64,000 bases of DNA, taken from positions 868,001-932,000 of the forward strand of contig NW_006917097.1 in the NCBI RefSeq assembly GCF_000516985.1. Direction: 5' to 3'. A program made the position numbers and the translations under genes. The stretch is from Pestalotiopsis fici W106-1 (lineage: Eukaryota; Ascomycota; Sordariomycetes; Amphisphaeriales; Sporocadaceae). Shown piece after piece: positions 11,025-23,850 of the stretch. The notes below the pieces were generated by a model. The model saw only the letters and a program-made list of their open reading frames with translations, was not told where the DNA came from and searched no databases. Position 1 is the first letter of the stretch. Every line of letters starts with the position of its first letter.

Positions 11025-13743
11025 ATGTGTTTCGTGGTGGGTATAGGCTTTCAGACTATTGTCCGACATATACCTGAAGCCAACTTGATTGCTGACTGGC
11101 AAATTTGCAACTCTAGACGCGAAAACCCACCAAGTCCAAAGAGACGCAGCCGCTCGGCCGCCGCCTCACCATCAATGCCGTCAATGGCGTCCGCTCCGTC
11201 CAAGCCCTCAAGAGGGCAGTTGATCTGGCCATGTTCATGTCCCCGACCGTCGTGCGCCTCAATGTCGACGGTACCTCTGACGGTAGGGGGGATATATATC
11301 TGAGCGCCGTCATCCAGAAACGGTTCAGAAAGCTTTACGACGATCTGCGGCACAAGGAACGCTTTCTCACCCGACAACAATTTGAACGATTCCTCATTGG
11401 CGATCAGGGCGAGGCCGCGCCAGAGCTGAAAAGAGAAGCATACACGTATGAACAATTTCTAGAGGAATGGTGGTTCCACTACGGGCTCAACGCAAATAGG
11501 CCCGTCGACATGGCAAAGAAGGACTTGTCCAAGCCCATCAGCAATTACTTTATCAGCAGCAGTCACAATACGTACTTGACCGGCGACCAACTAAAGTCCA
11601 AGAGCAGTGTGGAAATCTACAAAAAGGTTCTACGACGCGGGTGTCGATGTGTCGAGATAGACGTCTGGAATGGCGATTCCCCTAGTTCAAGCCCCGACCG
11701 CAACCTCAAGACACCGTCAAGGCCAGAACACGCCCGTGGTCTCTCGGGAAGCAGCCTGCACAGCGCCGCCGCAACGTTTGTCGATGTTGTGGAGGAGAAG
11801 ATTGAGCACGCAAAGCAATTCATCAACGGCGGAGAGAAAACTCCGCCCCGAAGTAGAGGCTCTTTCCGTCGGAGAGTCGCAACACACCCTTTTGGTCGTG
11901 AGAGCGCTGCGACTTTGGACCCCTCGACGCTCTTGGAGAGGGAAGAGGAGAATGAGGAGCGGGCAAGGTCGAGACAAACGTTTCGAAGACACGAACCCAT
12001 CGTCATGCATGGGTATACACTCACATCCCCGGTTGGCTTTCGGGAGGTCTGCCGCGCCGTGCGTGAGAGCGCGTTCCAGACCAGCAATCTACCAATCATC
12101 ATCAGTCTGGAGGTTCACTGCGACTTTGAGCAACAAGAGCTCATGGTTCAGATCATGAAGGAGGAATGGGCAGGCTTACTAGTAGAGAAGCCCCACGATG
12201 GCTGTCCCAAGGAGAGACAGCCGCGCCTGGAGGAGCTGCTCAACAAGATCTTGATCAAGGTCAAGAAAGCTTCAACGCCGGAATCAGGAACCGGCTCAAT
12301 TCTTGCGCCGCAAACGACCTGGGAAGACGAAGCTGGCAGTTCCGATGACGAGAGGTCTGTGAAGAAGGTCAAGACTCTCATTGGCGAGCCTCTCAGCGCA
12401 CTGGCAGTCTACACTCACAGCGAGCATTTCAAGGCCTTTGAAACTCACGCTGCCAAGATCCCTTCTCACATCTTCTCCATTAGCGAGACCAGGATTCTGG
12501 ATCTCCATACGACCAAGAAGAAGGAAATGTTCCAACACAATCGCAATTACTTTATGCGAGCATTTCCCAAGGGAATGCGCTATGATTCCTCCAACATGGA
12601 TCCCTCATTATTCTGGCGAAAAGGTGTCCAGATGGTTGCCATGAATTGGCAATCGTTGGACGAGGGCATGATGCTCAATGAAGGCATGTTTGCTGGAGAG
12701 CACGGATGGGTATTGAAGCCTCCGGGCTTCCGCAGCGAGGACGCAAGTAAGACGATCTCATATGATGATGTTCCTCATCATAACCTGGACTTGCGAATCC
12801 GCGTCCTCGCTGGTCAGTACATACCCCTGCCTGCAGAGGGTGCGAGCAGCGGCGGCAACACGAGGGCATTCCGCCCCTTTGTCAAGTGTGAATTGCACAT
12901 TGAAAAACAAGACGAGCGTCCCGAGGCCAATGGCCTCACACGTGTCATCACGAGGAAACAACAGACGTCTTCGGGAAAGACTGATCACCCAGACTTTGGA
13001 AACCATCAGAACATGTTTGAGTTCATCAAGGTTCCGAATGTGGTTGATCAGCTGAGTTTCGTCAGGTAAGAAATCTCCTCCATGGTTTTCCCATAGTCCC
13101 AGCCAGTCCCCAGGCACCTCACCACTTTGTTCGAAAAGCCGCGTTTTCTCTTTTCCCCCAACAACAACAACAACAACCGCGTGCCTACATATTGCCATTA
13201 TACCTCCGCCTCTCTTTTATGGCCAATCGCATATGGCTCGCTTTGGGCAGGTTGGGCAAGCAAAACGAATTTGAGTTGGCTTGTGCAGCAGTCCGTTCGA
13301 GTACCGTGGCTGGTCCTATTGTATGGCCCGCGATCAGCCGGAATATGCAAGATGGTGCCGCAGGCTGCAGGAAGAGACGTACGATCTACAGCCTGTAGCA
13401 TGTCGGCAGCCGTCTCTGACCGCTCATCACTCAACGACCAGCTGAAAGCCCAACTCTACTGCACCAACGTTTCTGCTGTGCAACCGGGCCTTGACGCATG
13501 TCCCTCCAGGCTACCACTACATGATATACTATATGCATAGATACTTTTGCTAACCATTCTGCTGCACATAGATTCAAGGTCGAGGATGCCGCGTCAGGCC
13601 TGATAAGCAGTCCATGTGCCGCTTGGGCATGCATACGTCTCGACCGCCTCCAGACGGGATATCGCTTTATACACCTCATGAGCCCAAAGGGCAATGAGAC
13701 CAGTGGCGTCCTCCTCGTCCATATTATGAAGAAGTTGCGGTGA
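11025..13743 (+). CDS. plc1: Phosphoinositide-specific phospholipase C, delta-like (5' end uncertain)
   Basis: This enzyme cleaves PI(4,5)P2 at membranes into diacylglycerol and IP3. Tentative exons are 11025-11036, 11117-13065 and 13572-13743, giving 710 aa. The last joint (GTCAG|GTAAGA to CATAG|ATTC) restores SFVRFKVEDA of the C2 domain, so the 506-nt intron is well supported. An EF-hand-like region (~75-110) is followed by the X domain with SSHNTYL (His154), EIDVWNG (Glu184, Asp186), VMHGYTL (His302) and ISLEVHC (Glu336), then the Y domain ([18 protein letters not shown]) and a C-terminal C2 domain. Spacing matches rat PLC-delta1 catalytic residues except for ~100 extra residues between Asp186 and His302. 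No PH domain is seen. Exon 2 begins after a clear acceptor (CTCTAG); the tiny first exon is the weakest part, because the frame stays open upstream to 10966. Confidence 0.85.
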
Positions 13744-14544
13744 CCTTGAACGTACATACGTCAAGGGGCGGGCTCAACGTTGCCATGGGCCCCTCTCTTC
13801 AGCAGCAAGGAACTTGTACACAGCCCTGTATGGCTGCACAACTTGCACTTGCACTTGGGTATGGTGCAAGAGTCCTTTGCCTTGCAGATTGATCGGCCAT
13901 GTATATAGGTATGCTTTTTTATTATGGGTTTACGGAGTTTGCTTTCGGGATTAGAATTACGGACAATGGGATGGCAAGCCGGCGCATATGGGGAATTACT
14001 ACAGGATGTGTTGGGATACCTCTTAGAGGAGGACATGACCGATTTTGGTCGGTGCATTTATTGCTACTGTGACATATGCGGTGCAAGCGGAAAATTTTTG
14101 TCAGGATACCCAGGATGGAGCGGTGCTACAGTGCACTCGCGTAACCCAAATGTTGTACTGCTTTACACAATACATACTACATTAAGAAGATGAGAAGCAG
14201 TGACAGAGCGCTGTTTATTTCGCTGGTGATACAAAGGGGGTGAAAGTACTCTTATGTCAAGATGAATAATATCAACGGATCACGGAATCGGATCGGACCC
14301 AGGGTATTGCATTGGGAAAGACATTGCGAGATTTGCAAAGTGACTAAGCACACACATGTATTATTTATTCCGCCTTTTTTTCCTCTTTGGGTCCTGGTAC
14401 CCAGGCTGCGCATTTGACGTTTGTGAAATATGAAGGATAAAATTGGAAAATGGTCAAGATGAGGATTGGGACGAAACAAAATCCTAGAGTGTGTATGTAT
14501 GAGAGAAAGGGGAGTGGGGCATTGAAACCAAGAAAAGGAAGGGA

Positions 14545-14612
14545 AAGAAAAGAAAAGAAAATAAACATAGGCATGTGCAGACATGGAAAAAGAAAGAAAG
14601 AAAGAAAAATAA
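14545..14612. repeat. Purine-rich simple repeat (GAAA/AAAG type)
   Basis: Imperfect tandem copies of AAAG, such as gaaagaaagaaagaaa near 14592, form a low-complexity tract in intergenic DNA. Confidence 0.8.
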
Positions 14613-17600
14613 AATATCAGTAAAGACAAAAATCCTTGTACGAATACAAACCAACAATGCTAAATGCCAAGCCGGACCCACGTCCGCTAGCGAATACGAG
14701 CGAGACAAATGGCTGCGCGCAAAAATATGCACTGAACGCCCCCATGCTTGCATATTGTTGCATATTACAGCAGATGTTGGGTGAAGATTTTCATATCTTT
14801 TTACCTTTTCTTGATATCCATTGCCCATTCAGATCAAAGCAAGCAAGATCCTGGGGACAATCATGTGGTTATCCCCCCCAATTGAGGATAGGAACAAGGC
14901 AAAACCCACTTTTGACACTATTGAAAAGTTGGGGCTTCGGTATACATAGTACCCTATGGCCGAGATGAAGATCCAGTATCCACGTATACCTCCATGTATG
15001 CAGGTGCAACAAATGAAAATCCACCGGGCAACAAAGGCTTGTACTCTCCCGAAAACCTAGAGAGTATCACTCCGGGTCACAGCCGATTTCACAACAGGTA
15101 TATTGGGTGACGTAGACTTGGAACACGAATTAGGCGCGGACAAGTTCATTTTCAACGGATAGAGCACGGGAGAGCAAGAGATGGAGTTTCATGGTAGAGA
15201 AGAAATCAGCTGTGGAAGGAGGGGGGAGAGAGAAGTAAGTATCAGTCCCTTACAATAATAGAATATAATTGGCACATCTGATTATAGGTCAGATATAGAA
15301 TGGGGGCCAAGACGCGGCTCCGAGCATACAGGATTTGCCCAGATTGAGATTGTATGGGTCATCTTTTTTTTTTCTTCCCACACCGGCCAAACTCAATCTC
15401 TCACGCTCCAGTCCCTCTTCTTTTCTTTTCACTTCCCAGCCATATAGGTACTTTCCAAGGTTAGCAGATTCGTTAATTGACTTTATCCGCACTGCAAAGG
15501 AGATAACCGAAAGGGGAGAAAATTTCGGAGGAGAAACAGGCAGTAGGTGGACAAAGTTCAAGGGTCTTTGCTGAGAATACTAGGGTACCCGGCAGTATTC
15601 TGTTCCCTTGGGTATGCCAAGTTTACCTCAAAATGGGGGTACAGAAAGTCTTTCGGGGATTGGCTTGACATACCGAGTATCATCATGTCATTGGCTCGCA
15701 GCATCTGGCTCCACACAAATCTTTGATAACAGTATACTTGCTTTTTACTCTTTCTCTCCCCTGTTTCGTCCAGGCCCGCATCAGTTGGGGTAGACGATCT
15801 AGAGAAAACTGTTTCGCGAGATGCCAGATCAGATCGCTGGCGAGGTGGCTGCAAGCCCAAAAATGCCACGCATCTCTCATTCTCCGCCATGGATTTCTTC
15901 CCATGTACCTAGAAAGCTCAAGGTCTCACAAATCTCTCGGTTCAAACCCACAAGCAGTAGTACATATACAAAACTCGTGAGACGCATCGAAATCACTGAT
16001 CAACGTCCGTGGGATTATTGGTGCGATGGGAATAACCGTCAGCAGATCTCCAAGCTCCTGGCTCCATATCTGATGCTGGCAATCAATGCCTTCACAAGCA
16101 AAAAGCCTGACTGGTGGAGAAGAGGACAGGTGTGGTAGATTCGGCTCATAGATTACAGGGCCGTGGTATCCATCATGTCGGCGTCCTCTATGGATTTTGC
16201 AGACGACGGTCAACCTTGCGCGTGCGCCGCCAAATAATTGCTTGTTCTTTGTTTGAGTTGGATTGGATGGTGCGGGCGGGTGATACCCGCTCACACGCCG
16301 AAGGGACCAAGATCGGCACCTCTTTAGAACGGAACAGGAGATGAATCATAGAAACGAGGCCGTGTGAGACGCCGGTGGGTACGTCCGTACGGACAGACGG
16401 CAGAAAAGAAATTTCCAGAGTCTTGTTGAGGACAATACACTTTCTCGGGGATGCCGTCGTGATGCACCGATGTCGAGGGTGCCATGTCGAATATCTTGTT
16501 GCTGACCCTCTTGTCATTGTGGAAAATGCGTATACATGTACTTTGTAGAAGACGATTCGCAGCTGAACGAATCCCAGAGGACCGAGCACTTCAATTGGTA
16601 TGAAGGATTCGATCTCCCTGCATGCGGGACAAACCTTAAATTTTATGATGCTGCAAGGTAAAGGACAGTGACCTATTATGCAGCTCTTGGAAATATAGCT
16701 TCCAGTAACCCGACTATCATTGCTTGCTCAGCTGGTGTGGCTGTTGATCAAGGTATATGATGATCTTGGCAGGCATTGTAGTAAAGGCACAGATCTGCTG
16801 CCGAAATTCTTCAACTGGTTTCCCATGCGTCTCTGGTGTGCCGGCATCCGAATCTGGCAGTTCCTGTCAGCCAGCCTGGCGCAGGCAACTGGCATGCATC
16901 TAGGCCTAGCACTGGGACTCGGGCAGGCAAGTCGACTGATCTACAACCGTGGCTTGCGCGGGAACGGCACGTTCCACTGGAAATGAGCTGACACATGGTG
17001 CGAGACGCCTCGACCTCGTAGCGACCAAGAGGCAAAAGAAAGCACGAGTTACATAAGGCCAATGATCGGAAGGGGGTCCGAGCAGAGACAGGCTTACAAC
17101 AGTAGTATCTGTCAACCACGTTGTCGTGTAACCTACATGGGAATGCTGCATCTTCACACAGCAGGGAGGAGACGACGCCCTCCTTGGCTCCGGGTGTGGG
17201 CTTTGGGTGACCCTTTGCTTCTTCGCTGCCCCATGCTTTCGAGAACGATCGAACCCCCTTTGACACGGCTCTCATTCGTTCCCGGCAATCTGGCTCACAC
17301 ATCTGCATCTGGCCATGCGATCTACACGGGTTGCCAGTAGGCTTGCCCTGGTCATTGTCCTGGTTCAAGATCCGATGTCTTGCCCAGTCGGCCAGCTGGC
17401 CGTGAATCAGATTGCTTCAGCCCATAGATGTTGATTTAAGGAGACTATAGTGCGATATTCTGGCCCGTGAGCTGAGCTGTGAGATGTGACCATGAGGTAT
17501 TGATTGTCTTGGGCGTTCACGATAGTCTGGTTCGCCGCCAGAGGGACGCCCTATATACGGTCACTGGAGCATCTTCAGTAAGTATTGTGCTTCGCTGCCT

Positions 17601-19946
17601 GTGCAAGCTGGGACTAGCCCATAAAGTAGGCTGCACAAATGGCACGAGAGGGTTTACTGTAATTGGATTTCGTAAGCCATAGTCTCTCACGTCGACCCAT
17701 TCTTTTGGTAGAGATGAGGTGATAAGACGGACCACATTCATCACACCAACAAATTCATGGCGGCCCGCTGCTGGATGGTCTCTATAGCTCGCTTACACTA
17801 CAGAGGTGGACATCGGATTGCCGAGTGTACAGAGGCTGGGTTCTGTTCAGTCATACCAAGGGGGTTGACCGGTCGCCATATCCGAATCTGGCGAGTTTTG
17901 TGACAGGTCGAATTCCAACCATGAACCTAGGACCAGTAGTTTGCACGGAGCAGGACAAGTGCTTGCCAAGCACGGTACAGGGGTGTTCTTCATCCGCGGC
18001 TCTCCAGGTCCACTCCGGGGTGTATCGTATTAGGATAAGTTTGTGCAGATAATATCTACCTGACCATCAGCGGCTGGCCAATCGATATATGAAATCAACG
18101 ATCGATCAGTTGACTTGTACTAATAGATGGGGGGCAGAAGAAGAACCGTCCGTCCGATTCCTTGATGCCCCGCATCAAGGACAACCCAGACGCCTACTTC
18201 GTACGTACGTGGGCCGCCTTCATTCTCAGCCAGCAGTCGAGCATGAGCCCTATGCGCAGAGCCGTCGTATTGGAACAGAGCCGTGATATTGAAATCGACG
18301 ATACAGGGGCCCGGCCCCGTAATTTTGCAGGCCACACAGCATTGTGCAGGGCCTGTCATATATCGCTTTTTGGGAATCAGACAAGTAGCATACCAAGAGT
18401 ACAAACACGTTTCGGAGACTGCCCCGGTGTGGGGTCCAGGGGACCCGAGAAACGAAATCCTGAAAAGATTGGATAGAGTGCCAAGAGCCCCATGCCGGTT
18501 GTCGGGCATATACAGAGCTTCGTGACAGTATCCAATTTTTTATTTTCTTATGTAGCCGGTGATTGTTCTTCCCTTCTTCCCCTAGCCTCGCAAGCTTTCC
18601 GGAAAACGTAGGCAGTCGGGCCGTGGTACTTTTACAAAACTTGTCCTTGAGGATGAAGCATGGGTACTTGGTTGGCGCCCACTATCCACAGATAACAAGG
18701 CAGGAAGCAGAAGCAGCATCGTCATTCGCGATTGAAAGTGTGAGTAAAAGCGGTACAATAGAAGGAAAAAGATGCGCTGCCAACCGCCACTTCTGCAGGG
18801 ACTCGAATGCTTGAGAGGACTTGGTACTTTTGCATGCGGATGTCGTGCGGGTATCAGCTGGACGGAGCCGCGGGGAACGTGAATGGTGATGACAGTGTAT
18901 AGCGGCCGAAAGAAGTGTCTTGATAGAGGGATAATTTTGGACAAGAGCGAGGTGGAGGTACCGTTTAAGCCTCCGGCAGATCTTGGTGGCTGCTGGGCGG
19001 TATGCGGCTGGACGTTTGTATCGTCGATAAGCGATGGGCCACCCCAAGATGCGCTGCGGTGCGGGCGGACAGCAGGTAGGTAACATCCGACAAAAATGTG
19101 GAGACCGCTGAAGAAATATAGTTTGGAGAAGCAAGTTGGACGTTGGCTTATGATTATGTTCCCCCAATCTTGCCAATCTATTGCATGAGATGGAGACGAA
19201 TTAGGCCACAGAGATGTCGGCCGAGTTGGTACATTGATGATGATCTCCTCCGGAGAACTGCGCACTTAGTTCTGCCAAGGCTCACAATGGCATTGCTACC
19301 GGCCGGGATGAGGGTCCGATATCAATTTGCCCAACTATCACCTAGGCAGGTATTTTGTGCAAGTTTGTGGTTGGTAGAGGACGAGCGGTTGTTGGAATCA
19401 GCTCGTGTCTTCCTTGATAGCCACAGCCTACTACCACTCTAGCTTCATGTCTCATGTGCGCAAGTGGAGTGGTTCAACAAGGACAAAATGGACAAGTCGT
19501 AAAAAAGTAAGCCTAGGAAGGGAGGGGGGTATTGAGTAAGTATCAAGCTGCTGCCAAGTGCCGCATCGTCGTCGTCGTAGTCGGGTTCTACTCGAGGTAT
19601 CGTGACGGCATGGCATTATAGGTCGGTCCGGGCAGGAGTATGGACGGATGTATGAATGTGTGATTTGGAAAAGAGTGACCAGGAAAGCGGTTTCTGTCGT
19701 CTTGCTTGTGTCATATGCTGTGGAATGAGTGAATGGATGGATGAGTGCGTTAGCTTCCTGGGCGCTGGGCCTTTCATCTAGGTACTTGTTGGCGGTAGGT
19801 CATGTAGGTATACAAGTTCCCTAACCTAGGTTGTTGAATGGAGAAAGTGAATGGAGACGGGAAACCCTGAAAGACGTTGGATACTCCATGCTGCAAGCGA
19901 TCGACTTCGATAGTCAGTGTACCAAGAGCCCAATGTAACCAACAAT

Positions 19947-20003
19947 CTGACTGACTGATTGACTGATTGACTGACTGACTGACTGACTGACTGCCTGCCT
20001 ACC
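19947..20003. repeat. GACT/GATT tetranucleotide microsatellite
   Basis: About eleven units of CTGA/TTGA run from 19947 to 19992, followed by degenerate CTGC units. The next 100 bases carry another microsatellite, so this is a local repeat hot spot. Confidence 0.9.
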
Positions 20004-20077
20004 TGCATGCATGTGCAGTAGTAGATACCTATGCATGCAGGAAGGGAGAAGGACAGAGAGAGAGAGGTCTTTGCTCC

Positions 20078-20108
20078 GTGTGTGTGTGTGTGTATGTGTG
20101 TGTGTGTA
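20078..20108. repeat. TG dinucleotide microsatellite
   Basis: An almost perfect TG repeat is interrupted once by TA. It lies about 75 bases from the GACT tract and beside AG-rich sequence. Confidence 0.9.
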
Positions 20109-21857
20109 CCTGTCCATGCGAAAGAAGAAAGAAGAAAGCTGAGAGAGATTGATTGCGGACAAGGGGGCATTTCCAGGTACCTGGATCGGGCAACAAGGTG
20201 TCTTTGCTATGACCCTGGCACCTAAAAGTAACGTAGGTAGGTAGCAGCACCCAGCATTGACCTAGCACCCAGTATGTAGGTAGCATTGACAATAAAAAAG
20301 TAAAGCGACATGAGCAGCAGCGCAATAACAGAAATCAGATCCTCAGACCTCGACTTGGATCCAATGCATCGAGCTCTCCTCGTCTCTCTCTCTCTCCCTC
20401 TCTCTTTTTTGTGTCATGCCTGGCGTCGGATGGGTACTGGCAGCAAGAGCCGGGCACGCAAGCTCAGCATTGACTTTTTCCTCTCTTCCCTCTCACACTG
20501 ATGAGAAAGAAAAAAAAAAAGGGACTGGAAGTCGTGGCTTCTTGTTCTTGCTTTTCCCGTCCTCTGACCACCCTGATCTCAAGCTACTATTGGCAAGTAC
20601 CCACCCTGCTCAGTGATCGATCAGATCCCACAACTCTGAATGATCCAATCACCAACGCCATGGACTCGATCTCCATCACAGGTGATGGAGTCGAGGGCCC
20701 AAAGTGTCTCTCTGTGCCATGTACCTCATTTTTTATTTCCTTTTTTTCCCGTCTTATTCCTTCTTTTACTTTTCTTCTTTGTATTATTTCTCTTGGTCAC
20801 GGACGACACACCCCCCTTTTAATTGCGCAATTGATTGACTGATGACATGGAAGCTCGCTAGAAGCTACTTTGTCCAGTTTACTTACTCACAGACAGTAGT
20901 GGCGCCATACACTCTTTGTATCTTACTTCACATTAATGTAGGTACTGTACCTCGCTCACCTAGTTGAGGCATTGATTGCATGATCCTAGGGTGCTTCGAA
21001 CAGAAAATCACCGCTCTAGTGCCTCAGCTCCGGTTGAAGCATTTCGTTGTCTTTTTTTTTTCCCTCCCCTCCCCTCTACTTGACTTTTGACCGTGTACGT
21101 TACTGCACTGTACCTGGCTCCAGCTCCATCCATGCATGGGGGAAGGAGTATGATGATTACAACGATACCTTCCTGGGCCGTGCCGCCGTAAAGAAAACCA
21201 ACGCATGGGATTTTCTCTCTTTTCCCATCCTCCGCCGCTTCTTCCCATGTTGATTCTGGCTCGGCTTGCGATTCGATTGTCGCCGAGCCCACCAATGTAC
21301 TGTACCCATCGATACGTATACTGCCGCTAGCCTTCTTGGATCGCTGCTGGCCTGTTATTCCCATTAACCCCTAGACTGTCGGTTACTTGCAATTCTTTAG
21401 TCCTATAGCCACTCACCCTGCTCCTCTCTTCTTATCACTTTCCCGATCGCAGGGTCCTGTGCATCAGCCGCTACCGGCGAAGATACTTTGTGACAGGTTC
21501 AATCTGTCATTCATTTATTTTATTCTATTTTATTTTACTTTAGTTTCTGTCTGTTATTCACTCTTCTCCCATGTTGGCCTAGGTCTACCAACTAGCGATT
21601 TCCGAGATTTCATAGTCGGGACGAGAAGAATTGAAAACTATAAGTAGGCACCTATGCCCTCGTGGGTTTCTGACATCGTATCAGGTTCAAGCTCAGACTC
21701 AATACTTCTATACCTACTACTTACTCCTCGTTCCCTTCGAGAATCTTTCGAGACCTAACATTCTATCATCTGTCCTTCTCATCGTGGTCTTGCACGTCGA
21801 CTAGCCTTGAACATCCATCCACGTATCGCCTTCGCAAGTACACCACCCAAACCAACA

Positions 21858-22113
21858 ATGTCACTCCCCAGCGTTCCTCTCTGCGATGCCACAATCAAGG
21901 CACGGCGCGAAGCGAACAAGCAGCAACATAGCTGCTCTCCAATCAACAGCTCGGTACGCTTCAGCTCAACCAAGATGAATACGATATCTTTTTCTCTCTA
22001 ACAAGATCCTATAGACACCAGGTGTTCGTTGTGCAACCTGCGCCTCTCGCGGTAGAGAACAATGGGTTCTTCCTGGTCGCCCTTGCCCTATCTGCGGCAC
22101 ACCAGCCTTGTGA
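21858..22113 (+). CDS. Small CxxC/CxxC protein, 64 aa, two exons (putative zinc-binding)
   Basis: Exon 1 is 21858-21953 and exon 2 is 22015-22113, joined across a 61-nt intron (GTACGC to CTATAG, phase 0). The product has 64 residues. The start ATG sits in a good context (CCAACAATGTC). The N-terminal half is polar (KARREANKQQH). The second exon encodes VRCATCASRG and, 13 residues on, PGRPCPICGTPAL, so two CxxC pairs that could bind one zinc in a ribbon-like fold. No enzyme family is recognised. A canonical intron (22128-22186, GTAAGT, GCTGAC branch, GCTAG) lies 15 bases after the stop codon, which supports transcription of this locus. Support comes from splice signals, context and the Cys pattern, not from a known homologue. 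Confidence 0.55.
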
Positions 22114-23850
22114 TTGGCAGATTTCTTGTAAGTTTGGATCATCACTATTCAGTCAATTGGTTCGTGCTGACCTGTTCGATTGCTAGCACTTTCCCAGACG
22201 TGATCTCTTGTGGTCTAGTTCCTTCATCCTTCTCCATAGAATTCTTTTGACGGATACATTCTTTTTCTTTCCTTATTTTGTGCTAGGTGTCCTCGTCACG
22301 GCGGCGTTTATGGTGAGGATTCGCATATCTCGGGTCAAAGGTATGGATCAGAGGTAGCACCTGGGGGGTATACGGATGGCGTTCGTAACAAGGAGACAAT
22401 CTTTCATCCCAAGACTGGCGCAAGGGCACTGGGTTCTATTGGAGTTTGAAGAGCCAGTCTTCGGCTTCTGCACTTTGTCGTTCTCTTATCTGGTTTTTTT
22501 CAGATATCCGGGCTTAGAGGCATCTAGATATAATACTATATATGTGGAGCGGGGTCTTCCTCTCGTGATCCTATTGGACCATTATTCGATCTTTAAACCT
22601 TGTCCTTGAAGATGCTGACGATTGAGACTGACACGCAAAGACTCTAGCAAGAAATAGACGATCAATACTTTCTTCAGCTCCGAAATTATTCCCTGTGTCA
22701 TAATTGTAAATACCTAGCCTTGGCGGACCGAGCGATGAGAGATTGTGACTTCATCCGAGAATAGCAGTAAGCGAGACATGAATCGACATGCCCTGGTGGC
22801 TGGACTGAGATGTGAGGCAGACCATAGAAGACACGCAATTCCAACTTCAGCTGTCGTGTACACTTTTCTTTTCAAGGTTGGCAAAGAACTGAGGTTGTGA
22901 GCTTGGGATCAGGTGTGCACAGAGGAAAACCGTTGCTAGAGGGCAACACGGAACTTGGCCAGGCCATAAGGAGTCAAGTCCAACATCTAGGTTTGAGCCG
23001 GTCTCCCCCAGGAAAACGCGACAGACCTAGGCAGGCAACCCAAGTCTGGCTTCTTTCTGGGCTCGTGTCTGACTTGGGCTGGGCATCTGAGATGTGCATT
23101 ATAGGCAATGTAGGTCAAAACTCTATTCCATCTGTGGTGAAAGAAAAGGCTGCGCGTTCTGTGGTGACCTAGATCTACGGTCATGCACAAACATTACTAA
23201 GCATTCCGGTATAGATGTACATATCGGGACGTGGTGATTATTCTCCATTTGCAATATCGAGAACAAGCCTATAGAAGAACCTTGATCTGTGCTATCCAAC
23301 TATGCAGCCAAGCACGTGAATGACAATTGACCATGCTGATATATTGTGATGCCTTTAAAGACATGCGTCTACCTACTATGTTGGCAGTTATATATATCTG
23401 GGAATATAGCCGTGCTCAAGTGCCGTCGTGGTTTGGAGTTTGAGGGAGGACAAATAGAAAGACGCCGAGCCCGTGATTCGTCAGCGGTCTGGGGTAAGTG
23501 ATTGCAGCAGCCAATCACCTGGGTCGTAATTCGAGGCTACATTGTAGTCATCCTGGATTGTTTTTTTTATGGAGGGGCGGCGTGAGGAGAGAATCTGGGG
23601 GGATCCTTTTTGGGGGGTCCATTGGCCTTTTTTAGGGTCTTTTTTCCCCAGAGTTTCCCAGCATCCCCGACCGGCGTCAAGTTACAAAAAGGGACCGGAA
23701 CCCCGCCTCCACCTTTCTTCCGACCTCTCCTTCGTATGTCCGCCGCCCACTCTTGTCCAAGCTAGTTGGCAGCACAGCACAGTCTCGTATTGCTTCTTTC
23801 CACAAGATTGAAGCCGGCCCAGTGGTCGTACCACGGTCGGACGATACACT
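22114..23850. other. 3' region of the small gene and promoter of the zinc-finger gene
   Basis: The left end holds a probable 3'-UTR intron (22128-22186). The rest contains short frames without domains. A CACGTGA E-box-like site occurs near 23313. From about 23560 the sequence alternates G-rich and C/T-rich runs just before the next gene. I see no further gene. Confidence 0.5.

Larger units (their letters stand above)
13744..21857. other. Long intergenic stretch (~8 kb) without a supported gene
   Basis: I scanned both strands for conserved motifs and spliceable exon pairs and found none convincing. The longest frames (minus 18582-19265 and minus 16811-17368) lack domains and look random in composition. 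The stretch holds AAAG-type purine repeats near 14545-14610, a GACT-type tandem near 19947-19992, a TG tract at 20078-20108 and C/T-rich patches. The last ~450 bases look like a leader for the small gene at 21858. Confidence 0.45.

Noticed and set aside
16811..17368. 185-codon minus-strand frame
   Set aside because: Cys/Arg-rich random-looking sequence without splice partners or family resemblance.
18582..19265. 227-codon minus-strand frame in the gene-poor block
   Set aside because: No domain, no compositional sign of coding and many rare residues; looks like chance.
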